NCBI RefSeq assembly: GCF_018446385.1
Contig: NC_055998.1
Coordinates: 75,386,744-75,450,743, forward strand
Reading direction: 5' to 3'
Length of the DNA: 64,000 bases
Source: Zingiber officinale
Lineage: Eukaryota > Streptophyta > Magnoliopsida > Zingiberales > Zingiberaceae
The position numbers were made by a program, and so were the translations under genes. Numbering within the stretch: the stretch's first letter is position 1; the number at the start of each line of letters is the position of its first letter. The notes under the pieces are model-generated. The model was given only the letters and a program-made list of their open reading frames with translations, made no database searches and had not been told where the DNA came from. Shown piece after piece: positions 20,721-32,500 of the stretch.

Positions 20721-21052
20721 GGTGGAGTCAAGTTGTTATGCGATAATCAAAGTGTTGTCGCTTTAGCGAAGAATTAGGTGTATCATGCGAGAACCAAGCA
20801 CATTAATATGAGGTTTCACAAGATCAAAGAGCTAATTACTTTTGGAAAAATTCAATTTGAGAAAGTTCACAATGCAGACAATGTTGCAGACATGTTGATA
20901 AAGCCAGTGGGCATTAGAAGTTCAAGCATTATTTGAACTTGATTCATATCTCTAGATGCTAGAGGAAGGAAGCTCAGACCCAGAGATCCAGGTAACGTTT
21001 TGCTCAGATATTCATGTTTTTCGAAGGGGTGAATATTCGCTAAGGTGGAGAT

Positions 21053-21397
21053 TGTTGACGAATGACTCATATTTGAATGAAGGTCAATGCGAGGGGCGTC
21101 ATGGAAGAAAAATCTGTTACGGTTTTTTATAATAAAATTCTGTTACGATTTTACCGAGTCTAGGATTTAAGCACTATTATAGAGATCATTGTAAACCTAT
21201 TAGATAATGAGACTATTGAATGTGATTATCTTGTTTAGAGAGAATTCTAATAAAGTTTCGATTATTTTTGTGGAGTAGGCACACCGCCTAATCACGATAA
21301 CTCTTTTTCTTCCTCGTGTTTACTCTTTCTTGTGCATGTTTATCTTGTTGCTCCGCGCAATCTCTTTCTCTCTTCCTCTTCTTCCGCATGCGCAACA
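21053..21397 (+). repeat. 3' LTR of the Copia relic
   Basis: It starts TGTTGACGAATG after a polypurine tract and ends GCGCAACA. It is the partner of 18,327-18,681. Confidence 0.85.
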
Positions 21398-21577
21398 GTC
21401 ATCGTCAAGGCTTTGTTTGTCTCAACTATTTGAGGTCAGCTACGTGAATATTGTCTTTGTCGAAGGCAATGGTAAAGTTCATAATTTGCATTTGTGCAAA
21501 AGGAGAAGAAGAAAAAAACTAATATCCATAGTACAGAAGATAAACTCTGCAAATCTTCAGGGCATGGTTATAGTTCT

Positions 21578-21765
21578 TCTGAGCAGTTTCAGTCTCACCA
21601 ATTGCCGTTGAACACATTCATGCAAAGCAATCGCAAATGATTGATAAGGCAAGCAGTGAATTTTACTTATCAAAGTATGATTACATATTTTCTGAGCAAT
21701 TTCAGTCACACCATTTTCAATGGGCACATTCATGCACTGAAATCGCAAGAAATTGATAAAAGAAA
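21578..21765. repeat. Two-copy tandem repeat downstream of the TMEM234 gene
   Basis: TTCTGAGCAGTTTCAGTC and TTCTGAGCAATTTCAGTC open two diverged copies of about 110 bp. Both contain ACATTCATGCA and AATCGCAA-GA-TTGATAA. It lies in the likely 3' UTR of the minus-strand gene. Confidence 0.75.
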
Positions 21766-21840
21766 TCGCGAGCTCTACCAAGAAGCAAAATTTTTCACAA
21801 GGAAAGCAGAAGGGTTTATTTTAGGGGCAAATTAGGAACC

Positions 21841-22251
21841 CTAATCTCCAGATCTAATGCAAATCCAAACACCCAAGACGATCAGAGCCGTACCGAAGAT
21901 GGTGGTCCCGGCGCGCATCTCCTCGCCTAGGAACATGCCGGCGACGGCCGTGGCGGCGAAGGTGGTGGCGTTAGTGACGGGCACGGCGACGGAGATGGGG
22001 GCGCCGCCCAGGATGTGGAAGAAGGCAGCGGAGGCGGATAGGTTGATGAAAAACGGGAGGGAGTACTGCCAGGTTAGGAGGAGGTCGATCCATTGAAGGA
22101 GGCGGCGGCGGAGTCCTCGGCTGCCAGGGGCGGCGGCCCGCAACTGGGCCTGGAGCTTCCGGTCCCAGACGAGGGCCCCACGGCGCATGACAGCGTTGGT
22201 GGCGCCCCACACGAGCCCGACGATGACCATCTTCTCCACGTCGCCGGCCAT
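21841..22251 (-). CDS. TMEM234-family small membrane protein
   Basis: The 136-aa protein MAGDVEKMVIVGLVWGATNA... matches the plant TMEM234-like family, which is distantly related to EamA/DMT transporters and whose substrate is unknown. About four hydrophobic segments are seen: VIVGLVWGATNA (about 9-28), WIDLLLTWQYSLPFFINLSA (about 60-80), PISVAVPVTNATTFAATAVAG (about 92-112) and TIFGTALIVLGVWICI (about 117-132). The conserved words VWGATN, WQYSLPF, NLSAS and PVTNATTFAATA are intact. The ATG at 22,249-22,251 starts the family N-terminus. The frame is open for seven codons upstream, without another ATG. The gene is a single exon, GC-rich against AT-rich surroundings, and stands alone between retrotransposons. 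A retrocopy is possible, but no poly(A) trace or target repeat is seen. Confidence 0.87.
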   Translation of the reverse strand: MAGDVEKMVIVGLVWGATNAVMRRGALVWDRKLQAQLRAAAPGSRGLRRRLLQWIDLLLTWQYSLPFFINLSASAAFFHILGGAPISVAVPVTNATTFAATAVAGMFLGEEMRAGTTIFGTALIVLGVWICIRSGD

Positions 22252-22869
22252 GCTCTTCTCCACCAACAACAACGGTTTTTAGGTATGAAAATGGCACATA
22301 ACCTTCATTTTTCTGACCGTGGTCGTATTTTTCTATTATGGGATCCACAACTAGTTGACTTGGAAGTTCTCATGGCAACAGATCAACCTATACCTATTGC
22401 CCGTGATGTCTTATATCTAGACAAAATAAAATAATAGATGTTAATTAAAAAATAATTTATAAAATTTTATAGAATTTTTTTTAAAAAAATTAGGATTTAA
22501 AATGAATTCGTATAATATATTTTAAGGGGACGGATCTATTAAGCCTGATGAAAATCTATTTGAATATCCAATTATATAAGGAGTTGTTTGAGTATATAAA
22601 CCTTAAGTTTTATTTATCCTAACATCCTTCTGTTGCTCAACCTCTCTCCTGATTCTCCTCTGCCACTCTCCATTGATGTCGCTCGATGTCATCGACTTGA
22701 CGTCGTTACCGACGTTGATATCCCGTTTTGTAGAGCGTCAACCCCGTATGTCAACGCCACTGCTCCATTACCGGAGCAGCTCGGAGCCAACGACAATCCT
22801 AGCCCCAACCCTGCCTCCTGATTCTCTCTACAATTGTTCCTTCTTGTGCACCCTACATCAACACCAAAA
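22252..22869. other. TMEM234 upstream region, then sequence leading into a Gypsy relic
   Basis: The first 200 bp must contain the TMEM234 promoter (minus). From about 22,500 on, the sequence resembles neither a gene nor a clear LTR. Open frames near 22,633-22,936 have no family match. Confidence 0.4.
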
Positions 22870-25414
22870 AGGGAAAAGTTTATGGTTGCCAGAAGAAACA
22901 ATGGTGAGGTTGGCGGACAGAACAATCAGTTCTTAGCTGAACTTACAACGCTCTTGCAAGAATAGAGTCAAATTCACAGGGAATAGATGGAGCAACTACA
23001 AAGAGCTAGAGAAAATGAAAATGCACTAAGCCGTCCCACTGCTAGTGCTAATCCAGTGTATAGACAGTTCAAAGAGCTGGTCTTGACAGAGTTCAAGGGT
23101 ACCATTGACCCAATTGTTGCTGAAAGGTGGATCCGATCATTGGAGATGATCTATGATTTTATGCAGCTCACCGATGCAAACAATGTTAGGTGTGTAATAT
23201 TCATGCTACGTGATGATGCTCATATTTGGTGGGAGGGTGCATGTTTTGCGATGGACTTGACTACTTTGATCTAGGTTGGTTTTAAAGAAATATTCTATGG
23301 GAAGTATTTCACAACTGATAACAAAACCTGACGGACAAGAGAATTCTTAGAGTTTCGTCAAAGAGACATGATGGTTGATGAATATGTTAAGAAGTTTGAG
23401 AGAGGACGTGACTTCATGCCCATGATTGTAGGACAACCATCGGAGGAGCTGAAATTTTTTATCAAAGGGTTGAGGGTTGCGATTCAACATAATGTCTGGT
23501 TGAGTCGAGTTACCACTCTCAGAGAGGCAATGGATCATGCCTTGATGTCAGAGAGGGACAAGAATGAGATGATAAAAGAAGAGCATAACAAGAGGAAAAG
23601 TTACTAAGGAAGAGAACAGCAAGGGTCGAGTAGTAAGAAGCCTTTTCCTGCTCAGTTTCAAGGCAAGGAGTAGCAGAACCAGACTCAGCCATGACAACAA
23701 CTTCAGGGATCTTGACCAGCTGACGACACTGCCCCCAAGGTCAACGACAGGGTTCCGTGTTCCAAGTGTGGGAAATTTTATTTTGGTCAGTGTCTGATGA
23801 GTTCGAATGTTTGTTACATGTGTAAGAAGCCGGGATATTTTGCTAAAGACTGGCCCAGCTCAAGGAACCAACCAAGGAAGAGTATTTGTAATGACTTGGG
23901 AGCAGGTAGATCTAGATTCTGCCATCATTATAGGTATGATCTTTGTTACCGACCTACTTGCCCATGCGTTAATAGATTTCGGAGCTATCCATTCTATCTG
24001 TGACATATGTGCAAAGCTGGGCATTACACATGATAGAATGACTATGAGATATAGTGTTTCCTTACCCTCAGAAGAAGAACTACACAACAATAGTATGGTA
24101 AAAAATTATAGGATGCTAATACAAAATTGTATTGTGTATGCCAAATTTATTGTTCTGGAAATAACTGACTTTGATGTGATTTTATGAATGAATTGGTTGA
24201 CTCAACATGAGGCTATCATCGATTGCAAATGATGGATGGTCAAGTTGAAACTGCCAAATGATGAATCCTTCGTTTTCAATGCGACCACAAAACCGAATCT
24301 CTCTCATATCATTATAGCATGTAAAGCCCAACATATGTTGAGTAAAGGGTGTAACGGGTTTCTGGCCAATATCATGGTTAACTCTGAGACTCATAGACCA
24401 AGTTTAGATGAAGCGGATGTGGCTTAAAATTTTCTAGAGGTATTTCAGACGATATTTCGGGATTACCTCCCCTTAGGGAGGTAGAGTTTGGGATTGAATT
24501 GATATCTGGAACCACCCAACTGTCTAAAGCATCATATCAATTGGCGCCTATAGAAATGAAAGAGTTGAAGGAGCAGTTGCAAGAGCTACTGGATAAGAGT
24601 TTCATTCGACTGAGTATGTCACCAAGGGGAGCGCCAGTGTTATTTGTTCATAAGAAGGATGAGACAATGCGTCTGTGCATTGATTACTAGGAGTTGAATG
24701 GAGTTACAGTTAAGAATAAATACCTATTGTCCAAGATTAATGATATGTTTGATCAACTACAAGGTGCGGCAATATTCTCAAAAATTGACTTGAGATCCGG
24801 TTACCATCAAGTAAAGGTAAAAGAGGAGGACACCCATAAAATTACATTAAGAACTTGTTATGACTACTACGAGTTTCTTGTTATGCCATTTGGGTTTACT
24901 AACACCCCAACAACTTTTATGGATTTGATGAACCAAATTTTCCAGTTGTTTTTGGACTAATTTGTTATTGTCTTCATCGATGACATATTAATCTACTCCC
25001 ATAGTCGCGAAGAGCATCATTAGCATTTGACTAAGGTGCTACGGGCTCTGAGGGATAGACGCCTATATGCGAAGTTCAATAAATGTGTCTTCTGTTTGGG
25101 GTAGATTATATTCTTGGGACACATTATCTCGGAAAAAGGTATAGAAGTGGATCCAACTAAAGTAGAAGCAATTTAAAATTGAGCAACTCCAAAGAATGCT
25201 ATAGAAATCCGAAGCTTCATAGGACTGCAGGCTACTATCGAAGGTTCATCTAGAACTTTTCGCGAATTGTCTTACCACTGACTTCGCTGAGAAAGAGGTA
25301 AGTATGAATGGGCAGACCGGTGTGAGAGGAGTTTTGAGGAGCTAAAAGAAAAATCGATGATGACGTCGGTGCTTGCAATCTCAAGTGGTACTAGGCGGTT
25401 TGTGGTATACATAG

Positions 25415-26648
25415 TGTTGGAACCCCAAGGTTATTTTGGTGTGATCAATAAATTAAGTTAGGTCCTGTGTGTTTTAACCTTGTGTCTAAGTGTGCAAGAG
25501 CTTAGGAGCACAGGTAGTCGAGTGGAAGACGCAGCTAGCGTGAAGGACGACAGTCCGAGGGACGAGGTGCTGCGGAAGAGTACACCAGCGGACGAGAAGG
25601 AAGCGTGCGGTGGTTCCGAGGAACGAAAGCCAGAGCGGAAGATTGCTCGGGGAGCAAGAGACGCAGCTAGGAGGGACGAAGACTGCGGATGAGTACGCCG
25701 GCGGACGAGAAGGAAACACGCAGCGATTCCGAGGGACGAGAAGTCGGAGGGAAGCCCGCTCGAGAAGACCGGAACTTAGGTTCGGGTGAGCCCTATTCTA
25801 GATAGCAGAGATCACCCAATCAAGCGGATCCAGAGCAGAGGACCTGGACGAAAGACGAGCTGAACCGGCGCCGAGAGCCCGGACCGAAAAGTCAACAATG
25901 GTGACTAAGGTCCGGGCGCCCAGGAGTCAGTTTTTGACCGGATCGAGCTTTGACTCGATCTGAACGTTGCGGGATAAAATTTATCCCACCAGGGCGCCCG
26001 GAACCCTTCCAGGCGCCCCGACCAAGGCTATAAATATAGCCTTGGTCCAGAAGTTTTGAATCAACTCAGAAATTTACATTCCAAACACTTGTGCGCTTCT
26101 ATTCTAGCGGATTCGAGTAGAGGACCCGGACAAAAGTCAACCAGAGTTGACCTAGCATCCGGGGCGCCCGGAACTGTCCGGGGCGCCCGGAACCCTTCCG
26201 GGCGCCCGGGAGTCATTTTTGACCGGATCGAGCTTTGACTCGATCTGAACATTGGGGGATAAAATTTATCCCCCCCAAGGGGCCCAAAACCCTTCCAGGC
26301 GCCCCGACCAAGGCTATAAATATAGCATTCATCCAGAAGCTTTGAATCAACTCAGAAATTTACATTCCAAACACTTGTGCGCTTCTGTTCTAGTTTAGCT
26401 TCTGTCTTTTGTGCTTTCACTGCTGTAAGAGGCTTCTCTGCCTGAAGGAGATATTTTAGTGCACGTTTATTCCTTGGATCAACAATCTCCTTGGTTGTAA
26501 CCAAGTCAAGTTGTGAGCCTCTTCTTTCTGCTTTTTATTTACTGCTAATTTACTTTATGCAAGTGTTCTGTTGAAAGTTCGAGAATGGTCTTTGTTGTTT
26601 TATTTACAGGCTATTCAACCCCCCTTCTAGCCTGCCAACGGTTCTACA
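25415..26648 (+). mobile_element. Solo LTR, SIRE-like Copia family, with internal duplication
   Basis: It begins TGTTGGAACC and ends GGTTCTACA, with CATAG directly on both sides (25,410-25,414 and 26,649-26,653). It splits the RNase H region of the Gypsy relic. A unit of about 250 bp is tandemly duplicated inside (about 25,880-26,100 and 26,125-26,390). Each unit has GGGCGCCCGGAA words, the palindrome GGATAAAATTTATCC and a CTATAAATATAGC TATA box, so the LTR carries two promoters. Related LTRs flank the element at 32,804-48,226. Confidence 0.9.
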
Positions 26649-26989
26649 CATAGATGCCTCCAAGAATGCTTTAGGGGCCGTGTTGATGTAGAATGAGAAG
26701 GCAATAACCCATGCTTCTCGTCAGTTAAAGGTGCAGGAGCAAAACTTGTTGGTGCAATATCCCTCAGGTCAAGGTTGACCTGGTTGACCAAGCTTGAGTC
26801 TTGGTTTGGGTTTCGATGTTTGACAATATAAGACTTCGATGATATGGACAAGTGCAGGTGCAGTTGTTCATTTGGGGAGATTGTTTGGTGCAATTCCCCT
26901 CTGATCAGGGTCTGATCAGGTTGGTTGAAGAAGAGTCAAGTAGGTCAAGGTTGACCAGATACTTGACTGGGAAGTCCTAACTGGGATGT

Positions 26990-27470
26990 TAGGCAGAAGG
27001 AAAATCCTGGTGAGCGAAGCTAGGTGAAAGACCTAGTGAGTGAAGCTAGGCAGTGAGGAAATCCTAGTGAGTGAAGCTAGGTGAAAGTCCTGGTGAGTGG
27101 AGACAGGCAGAGGAAAATCCTGGCGAGTGAAGCCAGGTGAAAATCCTAGTGAGTGAAGTTAGGTGAAAGACTTGATGAGTAAAGCCAGGCAGAAGAGAAG
27201 TCCTAGTGAGTGAAGCTAGGCAGAAGGGAAGTCCTGGTGAGTGAAGCCAGACACGGGAGAAATCCAGATGGATCAAGGCTAATCAGACATTTGGTGTTGG
27301 AAAGTCCAAGTAGGTCAAAGGGATTGACCGGATACTTGGCACGAGGAGAAAAGTCCAAGTAGGTCAAAGGGATTGACCAGATACTTGGCAAAAGGAGAAA
27401 AGTCCAAGTGGGTCAAAGGGATTGACCAGACACTTGGTGAGGGAGTCCTAGCAGGTCAAAGGTGATCGGA
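26990..27470. repeat. Tandem repeats inside the solo LTR
   Basis: About nine units of GTGAGTGAAGCTAGGCAG-type words (about 30 bp) occur to 27,255. Three units of about 56 bp then follow, built on GAAAAGTCCAAGTAGGTCAA and GGATTGACC-GATACTTGGCA. Confidence 0.85.
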
Positions 27471-27735
27471 TGCTAGGCATGATGAACTAACAGGTCATGG
27501 ATAGACCGGATGTTGGTTTGGGGGCTTGGGACTTGGTTTTGGGCAAAAACCAACCTATGGATCGATCAGCCGATCGATTGGTTGATGCCCAATCGATCGG
27601 CCGATCGATTGGGAAGGTCCCTGCAATAAGCCTTGAGTGGGCAAGTCGCAAAGCGCACAGAAAGCCTCTGGATCGATCGGGTGATCGATCCAGAGCTCCC
27701 AATCGATCAATGGATCGATTGGGAGATAGCGATGT

Positions 27736-28771
27736 TGTTAGGACCGATGTGCCCGCTAGAGGGGGGTGAATAGCGGCTCACCCAAATCGTTCGCTTCCTA
27801 CGTTGTTAGCTTGCGCAGCGGAATAATACCAAAAATAAACAAGCTAAACAAAATACAAGACAAGAAAGAATGCAAACCAAGCTACACGATCATTTACGTG
27901 GTTCGGAGATAAAGCTCCTACTCCACGGCGTGTCCGTAAGGTGGACGATCCCTATCCGTCGGTGGATTACTCCCCGGAAGACCTCCGGCTAGCTCAAACT
28001 CCTTGTGGGTGGAGAAACCTCACCACAAACTCACCAAGACCTCTTGGACACAAGGAAAACTCTTGAGCACTTGTAGACTACTAATTAGACCTTAACCAAG
28101 TCTAATTTCGTCACCTTTGCCGGTCATACCAAGCTCCTTCTTATAGAGCTTGGAACAAATCAGAACCTGATTTGCCCGTTACCAGTCGACTGGTGCCAAC
28201 GGCTACTCGACTGCTATAGTCACCAGTCGACTGCTACAGTAACGCTACAGTAACGCTACAGTGCTGCTACAGTAACCCCTAATTCTAGGATTTTACCTCG
28301 AGTACATTCACTCAGCACTCGTTCTCGCCCGACCAACCTAGACCTAGCCTCCTAGCCTTCTAGCCTCCTCCATCAGCCTTGCGTCCCTCGGATGCCTCCC
28401 CATCCTTCACGTCTTGCCTTCTGGAGCTTCCATCGGCCTTGTCATTGTTGTCGGGTCTTCCTTTGCCAAGAGGTCGCGCCTCCGGGACTTCATCCATTGC
28501 CAAGTCACACTTGGACTTACGTTGCCAAGACTACATGCTTGGACTTACACCGCCAAGACTCATCCTTTGACTTTCCTCCTTTGCCAAGATCACACTTGGA
28601 CTTACGTTGCCAAGACTACATGCTTGGACTTTCACCGCCAAGACTCACCCTTGGACTTTCCTTGTTGTACCTGCATCCTGCACACTCACAATGCATATCA
28701 AATACAACAATAAACCTAACTTAAACCTTTTCCCAAACATCAAAACTTAGGGCACCTAGATTGCTCCAACA
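27736..28771 (-). mobile_element. Solo LTR of a third family (minus orientation), nested
   Basis: The plus strand reads TGTTAGGACCGATGTG at the left and GCTCCAACA at the right, with GATGT on both sides (27,731-27,735 and 28,772-28,776). The 5'-most sequence is the reverse complement of the usual LTR 3' end (CTATTCACCCCCCTCTAG), which sets the orientation. It shares its body with the solo LTR at 42,186-47,322. It contains CAGTCGACTG palindromes and CTACAGTAACG repeats (28,190-28,275). Confidence 0.88.
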
Positions 28772-29590
28772 GATGTTGCGCGATAAGCCCTGGATCGATC
28801 AGCCGATCGATCCAAGTAATTCCTGAGAGCACAGAGGCGCTCTGGATCGATCGGCCGATCAATCCAAAACCTCTCCGATCGATTGGGAGCAATCCAATCG
28901 ATCGGGATCCGACCGTTGGCGCAGATAAAGACCGGTGGCGTGCGTTTTCTTCGGCAGTTCTTCCGAGCTCTTATACGATTTATCTCAGATCCTCGACAGC
29001 AACTCCACAGCTCTCTCTAAGCTCCAGATCACCAATTCTTGAAGGTTCTTGGAGGTTCTTCCAAGTCAAGAGGCGGATCAAAAGCAAGAAGAAGAAAGCT
29101 AGAGTTAGGGTTTCTTGTATTCATTGTAAGCTTTGCTTATACTTTTGTTCCCTTTCCTTTCTTTCTGTATTGAGAGTCTTGTAGGGCTTCTCCGCCTTCG
29201 GTAGTTACCAAAAAGGAGCGTTTATTAGTGGAGGTGTGTGTGTGCGCGTGGATCCTTGGACTAGTCACCTCTTGTAAGGTGGATATCAAGTAAAATCCAT
29301 TTGTTAGCGTTGTGTATTTTGTTTTCTTTGTATTTCCGCTGCACATCTTTGAAGAAATAAGCAACGTCAACCACGAGCACGCGACGAGCTATTCACCCCC
29401 CTCTAGCTACATTTCGGTCCCAACAAAACTATCCCACGTATGACTTGGAATAAGCGACAGTCATCTTTGTTTTAAAGATTTTGAGCATTACTTTTATGGT
29501 GGATATTGTGAGATCTTCACTGACCACAAAAACTTAAAATATTTCTTCACACATAAGGAATTGAATATGAGGTAGAGGTGATGGCTGAAC

Positions 29591-32500
29591 TGTTAGAGTG
29601 TATACTAAAAGCCTAGCTTTTTGTAAACATTTATTTTGAAATAAAGAATCACATTGGTCAAATATCTACATTTATATGCTAAGTGTAGTTGTTCAATTAA
29701 TTTATATTGTAGATAATATGGTGTGTGGTGTCACACACAGAAGATCATGTTATCAGTTTCTTATAAATTATAAATAGTAGCTTACGACTAAAATGGAAAG
29801 GAACAAACCATTGGAATAGTCGTAGTGTAATTTGATATTAATTTATCTTGACTATAAAATTATACTAGTACACTCTAAATGTATTAAGCAGGACCATTTG
29901 AGGTAGTATTTTTTTATACTGACTATATAAAAGAACAATACCTCTGTTATTATGGAAGTGTATACTCTTAATCATGATATAATAACAAACACACATAATA
30001 TTTATTTCTTTAATTTATCAAAGGGTGCGATTTAGCTCGTTAAATCAATAGACCCGATAAGTTAAGAAATGATATTATTTATATGGTGTGTTATTGATTA
30101 TAGAATGAAACTGTGTCCTAGTAATCTAAGTTGATGATGTCCCCTTGAGGAGCTCATAAGGATTATCATGTAAACCTCGCAGGTGGACTTAGTCTGACAT
30201 GATGATAAGGTTGAGTGGTACTACTCTTGGAGCTAGATATTAATTAAATGAGTTGTCAGTAACTCATTTAATTAGTGGACATTCGATATCTTAAACATAG
30301 GAAGACTAACATACTCATGATAAGAAGGAGCCCATATAGTAATATGGAATTGGTGCGGTAGTTTAATAATAACTCTTTAGTGGTATGAGTTATTATTGAT
30401 GAACTCGAGTTGGGTGTTCGGGGCGAACATGGGAAGCTCAAGTTTATCGGGAGACTAAAATTAATTCCTTCTCTCGGTCCCTATCGTAGCCTCTTATTTA
30501 TAAAGTCTTATACCCACCTAAACCCAACTTCTTACCCACCTTAAGGTGGCCGACCAAGCCTAGCTTGGAGCCCAAGCTAGGGCCGACCAAACCAAAGAGA
30601 GATGGGTTCAAGTGGTGGCCGGCCCTACCTTGGAGCCCAAGTAGGTGGCCGACCACAATAAAAAAAATAAAAGGGATTTTAATTTTAAAATCTTTCCTTA
30701 TGTGGAAGCCATGATTTAAAAGAGAGTTTTAAAATTAAATGTTTCCTTTTATAGTTTCTATAAAAGGATTAAGAGAAAGGTTTGATATATTTCCTTATTT
30801 GTAGTTAAAAGGAAGATTTTAATTTTGGAGAAAACTTTCCTTTTTGTAATTATCCACATGTTTTAATAGAGAGATTTTAATTTATAAAAGTTTCCTTTTA
30901 TAACCAACCATGAAGAAAATTTTTAAAAGAGAAATTTTTATTTTAAAAATTTTCGGAAATAAATTAGGAAGTTTTAATTTTGTGTTTAAAACTTTCCTTC
31001 TTTGGAGGACTTGTAGGGGCCGGCCACAAGATGAGTTAAGAGGAAATTTTAATTAAATTTTCCTTATTAGCCATTGGCAAGGCAAATAAGGAAGTTTTAA
31101 TTATGTTTAAAACTTTCCTTATTTGCCAAGACCAAAGAATATAAAAGAGATGGTAGAGGTGCCTCACCTTACAACCAAATCTATTATTTCCTCTCCTCTC
31201 TTCCTTGGTGTGGCCGACCCTCTTCCATTGCTCTTCCTCTTCTCTTCTTCTTTGGTGGCTGGCGACATCTAGTCTCAAGGAGATTTTTGGTGGCCGGATT
31301 TTACTTGGAGAAGAAGGAGAGATAGGAGGCATTGTTTCTTAGCATCCCTTGGAACTTGGTTGGTGGCCTAAGTTCTTCATCTCTAGGAGATTGTTGATGG
31401 CCGAAACTTGCAAGGAGAAGAAGGAGGCTTGGGTGGATTCTGATCTCTGTAGATCGTCGCTCACACGACGTCCGAGATAAGAAGAGGAATACAATAGAAG
31501 ATAGTGAGGCCTATAAGCTACAAAAGGTATAACTAGTTATTAGTTTCCGCATCATAACTAGTTTATTCTTTTGTTTAGATCTTGAAATACCAAACACAAG
31601 AGGCTAGCGATTCTAGGTTTCAGATATATGATTCGATTTTGTGTTTCTTTTGTTTTTCGATCTTGTGATTCGATTGTTCTTAATGGTTAAACCTAGGGTT
31701 ATAAGGAGATTAAATATTGAATTTCGTTGAAAGACTTTGTCTAGGAAGCGGTGGATGATCTCATACCCAAGAAGGCCTAGTGCCTCGCCATATTTAACCT
31801 GGAAGCCGATCTCTGAAATAAATATTTAATCGAATTTGTAACATGGGTGGATTTGGATTAATAATGTTAAGCATCGTTTGCGATCCAAGTCTAAACCTCT
31901 AAGAACAGATAATTTGAATTTGGAATCAATAATGTTAAGTTTTATTTGCGATTCCAAATTTAATTTCTAAAAAACACAATAGGTTGTTAAGAAAGGTTCA
32001 GGACTTGTACAGAATTTTTATACAGGGGAACCGGTACGATATTCCGAGTAGCAACCAATAATCGGTATCAGAGCTAGGGTTTGCCTCTGTGTGTTTGGTT
32101 TTCAGTTTAATTATGTACATGTCATATATATTTTATGCAGGATAATAGTAGGATGTGCAAATAGATTTAACTCTATGGTTGCAGACATCCTAGATCCAAC
32201 TATTGTGACCCTAATGTGATTGTGTGTGTGATTGGTCCCTTGGATATGTCGAGGGCATTTTATGTGTGTGCATGATTGTATGTATTAAATACAGCAGGAG
32301 CTGTATTAGTTTTAGGATTTTACATTTTTGTTTTGATCTAGATTACATGTACATTCCTTCATGGAATATAGGATCGATAAATATAAAATTCTATTTTTAT
32401 AGCGGATCGTATCCTTGCGAGGCGTGGTGCTGTTTGAGGACCAGAGATGCAGCGGAAAAAGAAGCAAGATAGATGTGGCGACTAGACCCTATTGCGGTGG

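Larger units (their letters stand above)
18327..21397 (+). mobile_element. Copia LTR retrotransposon relic (Tork/Tnt1-like), internally shortened
   Basis: A fossil element. LTRs lie at 18,327-18,681 and 21,053-21,397 and differ at roughly one position in six, so the insertion is old. Flanking GTTAT and GTCAT look like a decayed 5-bp target duplication. After the 5' LTR a primer site TGGTATTAGAGC (initiator Met tRNA type) is present, and AAGGTGGAGA before the 3' LTR is a polypurine tract. Parts: gag (about 18,720-19,300), a CCHC knuckle CYKCGGKGHMKRDC (near 19,425), the start of protease, then a jump to the end of reverse transcriptase/RNase H (19,790-20,190 and 20,721-20,960). Most of pol is absent and the coding parts are broken at several places. 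A hAT MITE sits inside. Confidence 0.88.
26747..29425 (+). mobile_element. Solo LTR of a second family, itself containing a solo LTR
   Basis: It begins TGTTGGTGCAATA and ends TTCGGTCCCAACA, with AAACT on both sides (26,742-26,746 and 29,426-29,430). About 1.64 kb remains once the inner insertion at 27,736-28,771 is left out. The 5' part holds short tandem repeats. A block of ATCGATCGGCCGATCGAT-like palindromes lies on both sides of the inner insertion. Downstream are a promoter-like stretch (TTATACGATTTATC, near 28,970) and the block CTATTCACCCCCCTCTAG near the end. A relative lies at 61,250-62,690. Confidence 0.88.
22870..29590 (+). mobile_element. Gypsy LTR retrotransposon relic, split by later insertions
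   Basis: A fossil of the Gypsy superfamily. Parts in order: gag (about 22,880-23,700, with PVYRQFKEL and WIRSLEMIYDFM), a CCHC-like knuckle (near 23,812), aspartic protease region (about 23,940-24,180), reverse transcriptase (about 24,500-25,180, with [24 protein letters not shown] and FIDDILIYS), and RNase H pieces at about 25,215-25,414, 26,654-26,746 and 29,431-29,590. Solo LTRs at 25,415-26,648 and 26,747-29,425 separate the RNase H pieces. No integrase and no LTR of its own are visible. Coding is broken in well over ten places, so it is an old copy. Its residues resemble chromovirus-type Gypsy, but the lineage is not certain. Confidence 0.88.

Noticed and set aside
26990-27255. Regular short repeats that might suggest a CRISPR-like array
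   Set aside because: The units are imperfect, contiguous without unique spacers, and inside a plant LTR.
27497-27769. 90-aa frame rich in DRS/SID repeats, and similar frames at 42,716, 33,604 and 46,568
   Set aside because: They are translations of the palindromic GATCGATC-type arrays of LTRs. Both strands give similar frames.
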